Positions 39,337-47,844 are shown, numbered from the stretch's first letter. The stretch is 64,000 nucleotides of DNA from Rhodanobacter thiooxydans (GCF_030291135.1 NZ_CP127409.1:1116001-1180000), one strand, 5' to 3'. Notes: generated by a model not told the origin, from the letters alone. Numbers and translations: made by a program.

Positions 39337-39671
39337 CCCTTACCGCTTTGGTCTACGCTGCCGCAGCTTTGGCAGAAATTGCCGGGTGCTTCGGGTTCTG
39401 GTTGTGGCTTCGAGAAGGCAAGTCTCTATGGCTCCTGCCGGCGTCACTTGTGTCACTGGCCGCCTTCGCGTGGTTGCTGACGCTCTCGGAAAGCCCTGCC
39501 GCGGGGCGTGCCTTTGCTGCCTATGGTGGCGTCTACATCGTGGCGTCGATTTTGTGGTTGTGGCGAGTCGAGAGCGTTCGACCCGACCGATGGGACATCA
39601 TCGGCGCGGGCATCTGCCTGTTGGGTGCGGCCATCATCCTGTTCGCGCCACGCCATGCGGTGGCCGGCTGA
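39333..39671 (+). CDS. ynfA: YnfA-family small membrane protein
   Basis: This 112-residue inner-membrane protein has four TM helices and matches YnfA/UPF0060 ([22 protein letters not shown], then [29 protein letters not shown]). The family is related to small multidrug-resistance transporters. Here it is translationally coupled to merR (ATGA overlap), which suggests a role in the metal module. Confidence 0.92.
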   Translation: MTLTALVYAAAALAEIAGCFGFWLWLREGKSLWLLPASLVSLAAFAWLLTLSESPAAGRAFAAYGGVYIVASILWLWRVESVRPDRWDIIGAGICLLGAAIILFAPRHAVAG

Positions 39672-39791
39672 AGAAGTGTCCCGGTTCGAGCGTCTCGGCG
39701 TATGCCGCAAAACTGGAGCGCTGCCGGCGGAAAGCCGCATACCCAGTTCGCGGCAATGGCGCACACGCCCCTCGTGACCGACGTACCGAAC

Positions 39792-39813
39792 AAGGCGCCT
39801 CCGGAGGCGCCTT
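39792..39813. terminator. Palindromic terminator downstream of ynfA
   Basis: A perfect 22-bp palindrome (arms AAGGCGCCTCC and GGAGGCGCCTT) is followed on the plus strand by ATTTATTTAA. It lies between ynfA and the convergent lipoprotein gene, so it could terminate from both sides. Confidence 0.75.
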
Positions 39814-39884
39814 ATTTATTTAAGTGGCTCGTACCACCAATGGAACATCCGCTCCTCCCGATGAGGAGAGGAGCGGATGCTCTG

Positions 39885-41225
39885 TCACTGACCCAGCGAC
39901 TTGCAGACGTCAGCCCACTCTTGCATCTGCTCCAGACTGGTCGAGGTGTCGGCGTTCTGTTTCTGTTGGTCGACCGCAAACTTGTCCTGCAGCTTCTGGA
40001 TGCAAGGAGTCATCTTCGGCCAGCCATCCGGCCCAACGTCGCCGCTGTGCACCGTCGTATTCGCGACCGGCTGACCCTGCGGCTGCGAGGCGCCTGTCAG
40101 CACGGCCACGGCCGAATTCACAACCTGCGGTGTTACCGGAGCGGCAGGTGTCGGCTGGGCTGCTTGCGCTACCTGCGGAGCAGGAGCTGGCGTGGCTGTG
40201 CTCGTCGTGGCTACATCTGACGAATCGTTGGCGCTGTTAGGCCGAGATGCCACCACGGCTTCCCCCACAGTGCCAGTCGCGGATACGCGTACCCATTCAC
40301 CCTTTGCGAGTTCTTGGGCCTGGATGGGCGCTGGGGCCCGACCTACGACTTTGCCGTCACTGTCGTAACAGAGGGCGTCGGTACAAAAAAGCTTGCTCGG
40401 TAATAACGGAATTTCTTTAATAAGGTTGGGAATATAGTCCGGCATATCGGCACCGACGTTCCGCCTGACGAATTGGACATCCGCCGGATTCACTGGAAAT
40501 ACTCGATCGGCATTCTCTTCCAACCAACCGGCTGGCTGTCTCCCGGCATTCAGGGCCGGGTAACCAAGCGCGTCGACATGGTCGTCAACAGCCAAGGGTA
40601 AGCGCTTCCACAGATAGGCAAGTCTGGCAGCCTCAACCGCATTGTGACCCGGATAAAAAGCAGCCAAGGTATTGCCGTAGGTTGTGTCCGTGAAGGGCGA
40701 GGCAGGCTTGACAGGAATGCGCGAATTGGTGAGATAGGAAAAAGCTTCATCAGCGTTCGTGACCTTGTTGTTGCTGGCCATTTCCATCACACGGACGGTA
40801 TCTATCTTGAAGTCTTTGATGCTTCCACCCTTGAACCGGATGACAAAACCGGCGTAGTTAAGCGCTGGGTGTCCGTCGGAACCGAAAGCCCACTGGTAGA
40901 CATCACCTTCAGAAACGATATCAGCCTTGTCACGCTCGGCAAATGCCGAGTCTTTCACGCCCTTGTAGTCGCAACGGTATTCGACGAAATACTGGTGCTG
41001 CTCGGTCTGATCGACCTTCCACTTCACCGAGTCGCAGACTTTTCGGTAATCCAACGCCTGATCCACGGTCAAGTTCGGATCTGGGACTCTGAGGATCGGA
41101 TTTTGGAACTCATTGATTGGGTAGCTGAAGGGAAGTGCCTTCACCTCAGTGATGTGTTTGTCGGGGGCACAGCCCGTGAGAGTGATGACCGCAGCGACAG
41201 CCACGATGGAAAGGAGGATTTTCAT
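39885..41225 (-). CDS. Large putative lipoprotein, unknown function
   Basis: This 446-residue protein has a clear lipoprotein signal (AVITLTGCAPDK). I chose the start at 41225 because AAGGAAG precedes it and it begins right at the signal. The mature part shows a folded domain with Cys pairs (YRKVCDSVKW, VEYRCDYKG, KLFCTDALCYDSDG). A Pro/Ala/Thr-rich linker follows (about residues 325-385), and then a short C-terminal helical domain with two Cys. I do not recognise a family. A hairpin and the 230-residue membrane protein gene lie directly upstream on the same strand, so the two are probably one unit. Confidence 0.7.
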   Translation of the reverse strand: MKILLSIVAVAAVITLTGCAPDKHITEVKALPFSYPINEFQNPILRVPDPNLTVDQALDYRKVCDSVKWKVDQTEQHQYFVEYRCDYKGVKDSAFAERDKADIVSEGDVYQWAFGSDGHPALNYAGFVIRFKGGSIKDFKIDTVRVMEMASNNKVTNADEAFSYLTNSRIPVKPASPFTDTTYGNTLAAFYPGHNAVEAARLAYLWKRLPLAVDDHVDALGYPALNAGRQPAGWLEENADRVFPVNPADVQFVRRNVGADMPDYIPNLIKEIPLLPSKLFCTDALCYDSDGKVVGRAPAPIQAQELAKGEWVRVSATGTVGEAVVASRPNSANDSSDVATTSTATPAPAPQVAQAAQPTPAAPVTPQVVNSAVAVLTGASQPQGQPVANTTVHSGDVGPDGWPKMTPCIQKLQDKFAVDQQKQNADTSTSLEQMQEWADVCKSLGQ

Positions 41226-41257
41226 AGGGGCTTCCTTCGGTGGGAGCTCGATGGAGG

Positions 41258-41294
41258 GCATACAGCCCCGCCCTTACCGGGCGAGGCTGTATGC
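41258..41294 (-). repeat. Intercistronic hairpin (island hairpin family)
   Basis: GCATACAGCC (41258-41267) pairs with GGCTGTATGC (41285-41294), and CGCCC with GGGCG inside, around a TTACC loop with one mismatch. It lies between the membrane-protein stop and the lipoprotein start, 33 nt before that ATG on the minus strand. The ends (GCATAnAGCC) match the hairpin ahead of radC at 43331. Confidence 0.7.
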
Positions 41295-41301
41295 GAGGGA
41301 C

Positions 41302-41994
41302 TTACTGGGAATCGCTGCTGTTACCAGACATCGCCTGGCAGAGGGAGTCACAGGTCTGCGACTGCGACTTGAGGGTCGATGCCTGCTCAATCATCGAGGG
41401 GTTCTGCATGATGCCCCAGAGGTTGCAGAGCGTCAGGACCGTCAGGATGGCGCTCCAGATCAGGAGGCCGGTGGCCGCATTGGGCTTGGCAACGATGGCC
41501 GGACCGTTGCTGCTGTCCACCGCATCGACGCGGCTCCAGCCCGCGAGGAAGCCGCGGGTATGGAACCAGCCCGCAGCAAAGGCGCCCACGATCACCGAGA
41601 AGAAGGAGGCTGCGCCGCCACTATCGACTGCGGCGCAGCCGATGCCGACGAGAACCGCCACGATCACGCCGCCGATGGCGGCCATGATGTATTCCTTCTT
41701 GAGCGCGGGGCTATCCTTCTTGACGTACCCGCCCGAGAACTGCGTGCCACGGAAGTAGGAACCACGGCAGGCGCCGCGCCAGACGATGAACGGCAAGGCG
41801 AGGATCGGCAGCAGGTACTGAAGCACGAGCCCGAAGCCGTTGTCGGCTGCCAGGAACACGAGTCCGCTGGCCATCGCGCCGGCCAAGCAGGTGGCCAGGA
41901 AGAGGCGACTGATGATGAGGTTGTAGCGCTGGGCCGGGGAAAGCGATTGCAGGTTCGCCCGGTAGGACGGATAGGTATTCGCAACAGCGTTCAT
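41302..41994 (-). CDS. Multi-pass membrane protein, unknown function
   Basis: This 230-residue protein has about five hydrophobic helices: near residues 27-48, 50-70, 100-125, 125-145 and 175-195. It has a Ser/Gln-rich periplasmic or cytosolic tail with two Cys (SQTCDSLCQAM). ATG 41994 follows AAGGAAATACC; the longer frame to 42189 has no ribosome site. No family is recognised. It is the first gene of a likely two-gene unit with the lipoprotein at 39885. Confidence 0.65.
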   Translation of the reverse strand: MNAVANTYPSYRANLQSLSPAQRYNLIISRLFLATCLAGAMASGLVFLAADNGFGLVLQYLLPILALPFIVWRGACRGSYFRGTQFSGGYVKKDSPALKKEYIMAAIGGVIVAVLVGIGCAAVDSGGAASFFSVIVGAFAAGWFHTRGFLAGWSRVDAVDSSNGPAIVAKPNAATGLLIWSAILTVLTLCNLWGIMQNPSMIEQASTLKSQSQTCDSLCQAMSGNSSDSQ

Positions 41995-42465
41995 GGTATT
42001 TCCTTGTGAGTGGTGTGGTTGACTCAACTGGTACTGCGGGAGCCGCCTTCGTGTACGCGGCCCCATCCCCGCAGGACGCCCCTGGTAAAGAGCCGACCCG
42101 CCCAAGATGAGAGTGAAGAAACAGAACTCGCTGCGTGTCGTCACCAATCGACATGCCCACCGCCACTTCACAGACGCTGAAGTGTTCATGGCTTTGTCTT
42201 AGGTGTGCGCGGCTTCGCATCGGTTGTTCGATGGCCCCCTGTGGCCAGCTTTGAATGCTGCTCAGATCGGAATCCAAGCCACGCATCAATGATGCACCAT
42301 CATTCTGAACTGAACCGTAAAACGGTTCAACGACGAGTGGCGCATGAGGGGTCTATTCATCAAAAAGCCCAAGAAATAAGCGGAAATTGGCGATCGCATC
42401 GCCTGGGCATAAGCGGCCAATGAGTTGATAAATAGATCGTCTCGGCGCCTCCGTATGGTAGGGCC
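41995..42465. other. Intergenic region with an operator-like inverted repeat
   Basis: The 471 bp separate the minus-strand membrane gene from the plus-strand XRE gene. No supported gene is seen. A perfect inverted repeat, TGAACCGTAAAACGGTTCA (42311-42329), lies 136 bp before the XRE start, and a smaller palindrome CATCAATGATG is nearby (about 42284-42294). The repeat is a reasonable operator for the XRE protein or for regulation of the divergent unit. Confidence 0.5.
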
Positions 42466-42789
42466 ATGGCGACGCGTACTGACAAAAGTGTCAAATCGGT
42501 CGACAGAGGCGAATACGCCATTGCGTGGGCACTCCTGAAGTCCGCGCGTCTGTCAGCCAAGTTGACCCAGCGGCAACTAGCCGTGAAGCTGGGGCGCACA
42601 CAAACCTTCGTGGCTGATGTCGAGCTGGGTCGACGGCGACTCGACATCCTCCAGCTCTACGATTGGTGTAAGGCCACCGGGACACCCCTCGCTGCCTATG
42701 CGCAACAGGTGGAAAGCACACTAGACGTACTTCCCAAGCACTTGCCATCTGCGATGAAGGCCAGGAAGCCACGACAGAGTGCCAAATGA
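42466..42789 (+). CDS. XRE-family helix-turn-helix protein
   Basis: This 107-residue Cro/C1-type HTH protein (ARLSAKLTQRQLAVKLGRTQTFVADVELGRRRLDILQLYDW) has a short basic C-terminal tail. It may regulate an island module or act as an antitoxin-like regulator, but no toxin gene is adjacent. It converges on radC at 43303-42818. A candidate operator lies upstream at 42311-42329. Confidence 0.8.
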   Translation: MATRTDKSVKSVDRGEYAIAWALLKSARLSAKLTQRQLAVKLGRTQTFVADVELGRRRLDILQLYDWCKATGTPLAAYAQQVESTLDVLPKHLPSAMKARKPRQSAK

Positions 42790-42817
42790 GTACGCCGCGT
42801 TGACTTAGAAAAGAGAG

Positions 42818-43303
42818 TTACAGAAGCCCCCTGCCGGCCATGCTGACGCACTCTGCACCCACGACGATGTGGTCCAGAATCCGCACGCCTACCAGCCTCA
42901 ATGCGTCACGGAGCTCGTTGGTGATGGCCCTGTCAGCGGCACTGGGTTCCGCAAGCCCGCTTGGATGGTTGTGCGCGAGAATCGCGGCGCTGGCATTGAT
43001 GCCCAAGGCCGCCCGCACGACCTCTCGTGGATAGATGCTGGCACTGTCGACGGTGCCGGTGAATAGCTTCTGACAATCGAGAATGCGATGGCGGTTGTCG
43101 AGCCACAGTACGTGGAATTCCTCGTGCAACAGCGCACCCAGCCGCATACGGAGGAAGTCGGTGGCATCGGTCGGGCTGCCGATCCTGCCAAGCCGCTCAA
43201 GCCGCTCCCTCAGGATACCTTCGGCTGCAGCGAGTACGTCCTGTTCCGTCGTGTCGCTGCCAAGCTTGTAGCGGGTGTAGGCCAACGTTCGATGAACTTT
43301 CAT
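42818..43303 (-). CDS. radC: RadC-like JAB-domain protein
   Basis: This 161-residue protein of the MPN/JAB metallopeptidase fold has the full JAMM motif ([21 protein letters not shown]), as in RadC proteins. It lacks the N-terminal HhH part of chromosomal RadC, a short form common on mobile islands. Its biochemical role is not established despite the name. A strong hairpin precedes it, and a decayed second copy lies at 58528-58940, again behind a hairpin. Confidence 0.88.
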   Translation of the reverse strand: MKVHRTLAYTRYKLGSDTTEQDVLAAAEGILRERLERLGRIGSPTDATDFLRMRLGALLHEEFHVLWLDNRHRILDCQKLFTGTVDSASIYPREVVRAALGINASAAILAHNHPSGLAEPSAADRAITNELRDALRLVGVRILDHIVVGAECVSMAGRGLL

Positions 43304-43330
43304 TACGAACTCCTTTTAGACGACACAAAC

Positions 43331-43362
43331 GCATAGAGCCCGGCCGAAGCCGGGCTCTATGC
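43331..43362 (-). repeat. Strong hairpin ahead of radC (UUCG loop)
   Basis: A perfect 14-bp stem (GCATAGAGCCCGGC, 43331-43344, with its complement at 43349-43362) closes a 4-nt loop. On the minus strand this reads C-TTCG-G, the ultra-stable tetraloop. It ends 28 nt before the radC ATG and 52 nt after the small membrane-protein stop. There is no T-run, so RNA stability or attenuation is as likely as termination. Confidence 0.75.
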
Positions 43363-43414
43363 GTGGTCGCGAGGGAAGATGAAAAGGCAAAGAGATCAAG
43401 CCCAAGAGCTTGGG

Positions 43415-43543
43415 TCATGTGTGTGCCAACCCATCTTTCGGAGTCGCGGTTTTCCGGCGTCGGGCGCAATAGGCAAACAAGAAGCCGATCGAGAATACGA
43501 TGGCAAACGCAACAAGACATTCGAGTACGGGATAGTTGTACAT
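43415..43543 (-). CDS. 42-residue single-pass membrane protein
   Basis: ATG at 43543 is preceded by GGGAG at suitable spacing. The product begins MYNYPVLE, has one strongly hydrophobic helix (CLVAFAIVFSIGFLFAYC) and a basic tail (ARRRKTATPKDG), the form of a small positive-inside membrane protein. It lies upstream of the radC hairpin and radC on the same strand. No family is recognised. It could be a toxin-like or accessory peptide of the island. Confidence 0.55.
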   Translation of the reverse strand: MYNYPVLECLVAFAIVFSIGFLFAYCARRRKTATPKDGLAHT

Positions 43544-43795
43544 AGCGATTTGCTCCCATGAAATCGGTGGTGAGACACACGCAATCAGCTTTTTTGAGCG
43601 GGCAACGCGCTGCTCTCCATGGGGTGATATAGATCTGAATTTCTTTGCGATCGAGCGCCCGTATCGCGCAAAGGCGTTAAGCGGCCTTGCTTACGGTCGC
43701 GTCGCAGGAGACCACCGTTCGGACCTTGTCTGGAGTGAAAACACCAGCCCATCGTCCAGCTATTGCGGTCGTGTCTCGGCCAATAAGCAATCGAA

Positions 43796-44617
43796 CTACC
43801 GAGGCAAGCAGGCCAAGTGAAGCAGCACGCCAGCCAGACTCTTCAGGTCTTGGCTGTTATGCGCCAACACCCTCCTCAAGTTTCGTGCAGATCCTCCGCG
43901 CAGATAGCTGAGCCACGCGGCGGGAGCTTCCGAGCCAGGCAAGTCGTCTTCCCGCACTACACCAAGTAGTTCGCGCTCGGCGGTGGCCAGGCGACAGTTC
44001 TCCCAGACGCCCTTCCAGTGCCGGCGCACTGGGTGGAGCAGATCTAGATGACCTAGCCCGGACAACGGATCCGGCAACCGTGTCAGGCGGTAACGCGTCT
44101 TCAGCAAGGGCGAGTCGTAGCACTTGCCGTTATAGCTGACGAGCACCGTATCGGGTTGAAGCCACTCCGCAAAGGTTCGCAGCATCGCGGTTTCGGCCCC
44201 CATCGCGGTCGTCGTCAGCTGGCGCAGACGAAAGCGCCCATCCGCCAACCAGTCCGCGGCACCAATCATCCACGCGCGCGTACCCGTGCCTCCTGCCAAA
44301 CCGGTTGTTTCGGTGTCGAAGTGCAGCAGTCGGCTGTGAGCGACAGATTCCTCCCACCGTGCAAATGCGGTGTCGATCAACGGAGGAGGGCGGCCCCAAT
44401 CCATGAGTGCTTCCGTGAGGAACAGCCCAGGTGCGATCTCAGTCCCGGGAACGAATCGGTCACTGGATGGGGTGCGCTGGGCCATGCTCTGCATGCGAGT
44501 GCGTCCCTGAATCAGGCGAAGCACGTCAGACGAAAGTGCAGGCTTCGGCGGAGCCACAGACGACGCTTGGCCGGACTGCGTACGAAGCTGGCGCAGCCGC
44601 GCTGCTAACGCACTCAC
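43796..44617 (-). CDS. DEDDh exonuclease-like RNase H-fold protein (MrfB/YprB-like)
   Basis: The 273-residue protein has a DEDD exonuclease core: LLHFDTETTGLAGGTGTRAWM (D-x-E), VLVSYNGKCYDSPLLKTRYRL (second Asp) and RVLAHNSQDLKSLAGVL (last Asp). It matches the YprB/MrfB type. In Bacillus subtilis MrfB is a 3'-5' exonuclease that acts with the helicase MrfA in mitomycin C repair. I start at GTG 44617, whose GTGA overlaps the helicase stop, giving tight coupling. Function by homology is repair nuclease; this copy is untested. Confidence 0.85.
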   Translation of the reverse strand: MSALAARLRQLRTQSGQASSVAPPKPALSSDVLRLIQGRTRMQSMAQRTPSSDRFVPGTEIAPGLFLTEALMDWGRPPPLIDTAFARWEESVAHSRLLHFDTETTGLAGGTGTRAWMIGAADWLADGRFRLRQLTTTAMGAETAMLRTFAEWLQPDTVLVSYNGKCYDSPLLKTRYRLTRLPDPLSGLGHLDLLHPVRRHWKGVWENCRLATAERELLGVVREDDLPGSEAPAAWLSYLRGGSARNLRRVLAHNSQDLKSLAGVLLHLACLPR

Positions 44618-47022
44618 AAGGCCACCAGCAGCGCCAGCACGCGCAACGCCAGACCCTTGGGCGTTGTGGCCGCGTCCTCGTCGGCAGCAAGCACCGGCCC
44701 CACGCAACCCGGACAGCCACTACGACAATCGCAGCGCTCGATAAGGGTTATCGACTGCGCCACCAGATCCTCGCGCCGGTTGAACAAGGGTTCGCTTTGA
44801 CCGATGCCGCCGGGAAATGCGTCGTAAAGGTAAACGGTCGGCGTAAACGGGGCATCAGGTGCCAGAGCGGTAAGCTGCCCGTCGGTGCCGCGGATATGTC
44901 CGCGCCCCGTGACGTCCGCACTGACGAACCACGCTCCGTCGCCGCTGCCCACAGACTTCTGCAGGTCGCGCGCTTCGGCCATCACGGCCACAGTCGCCAC
45001 GATGTGTAGTGCGTAGGCGGCTCCGAGAAAACCGTCGAGGGCTTGGTGGCGGTCTTCGAAGGCGGTATCGAGGACGACCTGTGCGAGCTGCCACCACACG
45101 GCGGTCGTGTGCAATTCCTGATCGGGCAGGTTGACCGGACCGAAGCCGATGTTCTCGTGCGAGTAGAAGCGGATCTTCTTGTAGCCCGGCACGCGGCGTA
45201 CGACATGCACTTCGCCATGATGGGCCTTCCCACATCCTGCGTTGGACGTGTCGAAGCAATCGAGCACCTTGAGTTTCGTGTAGTCGATCGCGTCGGTGTA
45301 GTAGTCCACGTGGGTGCGCGTGACGTAGGCCTTGCGGCCTTCCCAATCAAGCCGTTCGACCTGGTAGGGTACGGACTGGATCATGTGGATAGCGCCCTCG
45401 TAGAGGGTCACCGGCGCAGCGGTGTAGTCGACCTCGGCGATGATGGTCTGGCGTCCGTTGGTGCGATCCACCACCACGAAGTTGCCGTCCGCCACCGAGC
45501 GCAACGACACGGCGATGGCCGGGTAGCTGTCGGCGATCCACTCCCAACGGTCGCCTTCGCGATGCAGCACGCCTTCCTCGCCCAGCACGTCGAGCCAGGG
45601 CGTGGCCACCTCGGTCCCGAACATCTCGTCGCCGACGAAGGGCAGCTCGAACGCTGCGCACCGAATGTGGTCGAGCAGGATCAACGGCTGATCGGGCTGG
45701 ATGCGTGCGTGTTCAGGCGGCGCGCCCTGGAAGAACTCCGGATGGCGCACGAGGTATTGATCGAGCGGATCAGAGCTGGCCACCAGCACCCCCAGCGCCG
45801 ATTGCTGCCGGCGACCGGCGCGGCCGAACCGCTGCCAGGTGGCCGCGACGGAACCGGGATAGCCGTTGAGCACGACTACATCGAGGCTGCCGATGTCCAC
45901 GCCCAGCTCCAGGGCCGACGTGCTCACGATCCCGTCGATGGTGCCGGCGCGCATCTCGCGTTCCGCGGCGCGGCGTTCCTTGGGCAGATAGCCGCCGCGG
46001 TAGGCGCGGATCCGCGCGGGCTTGCGCGGATCGCTATCGAACACGTCTTTCAGATACTTGGTCAGCACTTCGACCATCGTGCGCGACTGGGCAAACACCA
46101 GCGTCTTCATGCCGGACTTGATCGCCAGCCGTGCGATGCGGTTGGTCTGCGACCGCGCCGAGGCGCGCAGGCCAAGATCAGGATTCACGACGGGCGGGTT
46201 CCACAGCAGCACGTGCTTGTCGCCGGTGGGCGCGCCGCTTTCCGTAATCGCAGTCACTGCATCCTCGATCAGCGCTTCGGCGTGCTCCTTTGGATTGCCG
46301 ATCGTGGCGGAGCAGAGGATGAACTGTGGCGTTACCCCATAGAACGCACACACGCGCTTGAGTCGGCGGATCACGTTGGCCACGTGCGAACCGAACACGC
46401 CGCGGTAGGTGTGCACCTCGTCGATCACCACGTAGCGCAGGTTCTCGAAGAACTGCGCCCACTTGGTGTGATGCGGCAGGATCGCCTGGTGCAGCATGTC
46501 CGGGTTGCTGACCACGATGTCGCCATGCAACCGGATCGCCTGACGCGCGTCGCCGGGCGTGTCGCCATCGAACGTGAAGGCTTTGACGCCCAGATCGCCA
46601 GCCTGGTTGAGTTCGAGCAACTCGGCCACTTGGTCCTGCGCCAGCGCTTTGGTCGGAAACAGATACAGCGCCTTGGCGTGCTGCGTCATCGCAGCGGTGA
46701 TAACCGGTAGCGTGTAGCAGAGCGACTTGCCGGAGGCGGTAGGCGTGACGATGGCGACGTGCGCGCCGGATTGCGTCGCCGCCCACGCCTCAGCTTGGTG
46801 GCTATAGAGCTGGTCGATGCCACGCGAGCGCAAGGCATGCGCGAGCGCCGGTGGCAGATCGTCGGGTAACGGCGCGAATGACCCTTCACGACCGGGCACC
46901 ACGAAAGCACCGGTGATCCTCGCCGCGTACCGCTTCGTGAGGCGCTGCGCCAGCGTGCGGCCGTCGCTTGGGTTGCGCAGAACCAGTTCATCGGAGGCGT
47001 AGCGATCAGGAAGAGCGTTCAT
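44614..47022 (-). CDS. DEAD/DEAH helicase with Cys4 domain (MrfA/YprA-like)
   Basis: This 802-residue SF2 helicase has Walker A IVTPTASGKSL (about 91-101), motif II YVVIDEVHTYRG, and motif VI QRFGRAGRR. A C-terminal zinc-binding MZB-type domain contains ERCDCRSGCPGC. The layout equals YprA/MrfA (and eukaryotic Hrq1), a 3'-5' helicase for DNA-damage repair. Its coupled partner gene is the MrfB-like exonuclease. It is divergent from the SOS lexA-imuA-imuB-dnaE2 operon across 192 bp, with a LexA operator in that space near the lexA side. Confidence 0.9.
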   Translation of the reverse strand: MNALPDRYASDELVLRNPSDGRTLAQRLTKRYAARITGAFVVPGREGSFAPLPDDLPPALAHALRSRGIDQLYSHQAEAWAATQSGAHVAIVTPTASGKSLCYTLPVITAAMTQHAKALYLFPTKALAQDQVAELLELNQAGDLGVKAFTFDGDTPGDARQAIRLHGDIVVSNPDMLHQAILPHHTKWAQFFENLRYVVIDEVHTYRGVFGSHVANVIRRLKRVCAFYGVTPQFILCSATIGNPKEHAEALIEDAVTAITESGAPTGDKHVLLWNPPVVNPDLGLRASARSQTNRIARLAIKSGMKTLVFAQSRTMVEVLTKYLKDVFDSDPRKPARIRAYRGGYLPKERRAAEREMRAGTIDGIVSTSALELGVDIGSLDVVVLNGYPGSVAATWQRFGRAGRRQQSALGVLVASSDPLDQYLVRHPEFFQGAPPEHARIQPDQPLILLDHIRCAAFELPFVGDEMFGTEVATPWLDVLGEEGVLHREGDRWEWIADSYPAIAVSLRSVADGNFVVVDRTNGRQTIIAEVDYTAAPVTLYEGAIHMIQSVPYQVERLDWEGRKAYVTRTHVDYYTDAIDYTKLKVLDCFDTSNAGCGKAHHGEVHVVRRVPGYKKIRFYSHENIGFGPVNLPDQELHTTAVWWQLAQVVLDTAFEDRHQALDGFLGAAYALHIVATVAVMAEARDLQKSVGSGDGAWFVSADVTGRGHIRGTDGQLTALAPDAPFTPTVYLYDAFPGGIGQSEPLFNRREDLVAQSITLIERCDCRSGCPGCVGPVLAADEDAATTPKGLALRVLALLVAL

Positions 47023-47056
47023 GCGGTGGCCTGGACTGATGAGGGGAACAGTGAAT

Positions 47057-47091
47057 CCCGAAGCGATCTCATCCCGTGAGATGACTTCGGG
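47057..47091 (-). repeat. Hairpin in the leader of the MrfA-like gene
   Basis: CCCGAAG (47057-47063) pairs with CTTCGGG (47085-47091). Inside, ATCTCA (47066-47071) pairs with TGAGAT (47077-47082), around a TCCCG loop with 2-nt internal mismatches. It ends 35 nt before the helicase ATG on the minus strand, the same distance class as the hairpins before radC and the large lipoprotein. Confidence 0.6.
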
Positions 47092-47193
47092 TGACGCTGC
47101 TGCTGAAGTCGCCTTCGAAGCCGTATGCGATCACCGCGCTAAGCCATTGATCTGTCAGAGGTGGTTCGGCGTGGTTTTCTTTCATCTTTCATT

Positions 47194-47211
47194 TTCACCT
47201 AAATAGGTGAA
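47194..47211. promoter_or_regulatory. Candidate LexA operator (perfect palindrome)
   Basis: TTCACCTAAATAGGTGAA is a perfect 7-4-7 inverted repeat that ends three bases before the lexA ATG (47215). Its right arm, AGGTGA, can also serve as the Shine-Dalgarno, and TAAATA in the centre could be a -10 box. It resembles neither the enterobacterial SOS box nor the TTAGTA-type box known in Xanthomonas. The location strongly suggests autoregulation of the cassette. Confidence 0.7.
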
Positions 47212-47214
47212 ACT

Positions 47215-47844
47215 ATGCGAGCCATGACCATCCAGATCACCCAGCGCCAATTGAACGTCCTTGCCTTCATCCGCGCCCGGATTGAGCGGGACGGGCAGTC
47301 GCCCACGCTCGAAGAAATCGGCGACGCCCTGGGGATCGGCAATGTCAGCGCAGTGCTCAAACACGTCCGCTCGCTCGAAGCGAAAGGCAGGGTGACGATC
47401 GAACCCAACCACGCCCGCAGCATTCGCTTGGTGCGTGAGTCCGACCCTATGGATGCCGACACGCTCGATCTACCTCTGATCGGCCGTATCGCGGCCGGCG
47501 AGCCCTTGTTTTCGGAGTCACGGGTCGATCGCAGCCTGCGCGTGTCCCGTTCGCTGTTCCGGCTGCGGCCGGACTACCTGGTGAAGGTGGTCGGCGATTC
47601 GATGCGCGACGAAGGCATCCTGGATGGCGATCTGGTGGCGGTGCATGCCACGCCGGTAGCCCGTCATGGTCAGGTGGTCGCAGCACGTGTCCGCGGCAAC
47701 GAATTCACCATCAAGCGACTGCACTGGAAAGGCGATGTGATCCGGCTGATGCCGAACAGTCCGGGCTTCCAACCCATCGACGTGGATCCCACCGAAGACT
47801 TCGCAATTGAAGGTCTGTTTGCAGGCCTGCTGCGGGGTAGCTGA
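47215..47844 (+). CDS. lexA2: LexA-family SOS repressor of the imuABC cassette
   Basis: This 209-residue repressor has an N-terminal winged HTH (QRQLNVLAFIRARIERDGQSPTLEEIGDALGI) and a C-terminal S24 latent protease. The self-cleavage bond is A94-G95 (GRIAAGEP), nucleophile Ser129 (VVGDSM) and base Lys167 (FTIKRL). RecA filaments should trigger cleavage and derepress the operon. The start could be ATG 47215 or 47224. It overlaps imuA by one base (TGATG). Since it heads a mutasome cassette it is the LexA2-type paralogue; the chromosome probably has another lexA. Confidence 0.92.
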   Translation: MRAMTIQITQRQLNVLAFIRARIERDGQSPTLEEIGDALGIGNVSAVLKHVRSLEAKGRVTIEPNHARSIRLVRESDPMDADTLDLPLIGRIAAGEPLFSESRVDRSLRVSRSLFRLRPDYLVKVVGDSMRDEGILDGDLVAVHATPVARHGQVVAARVRGNEFTIKRLHWKGDVIRLMPNSPGFQPIDVDPTEDFAIEGLFAGLLRGS

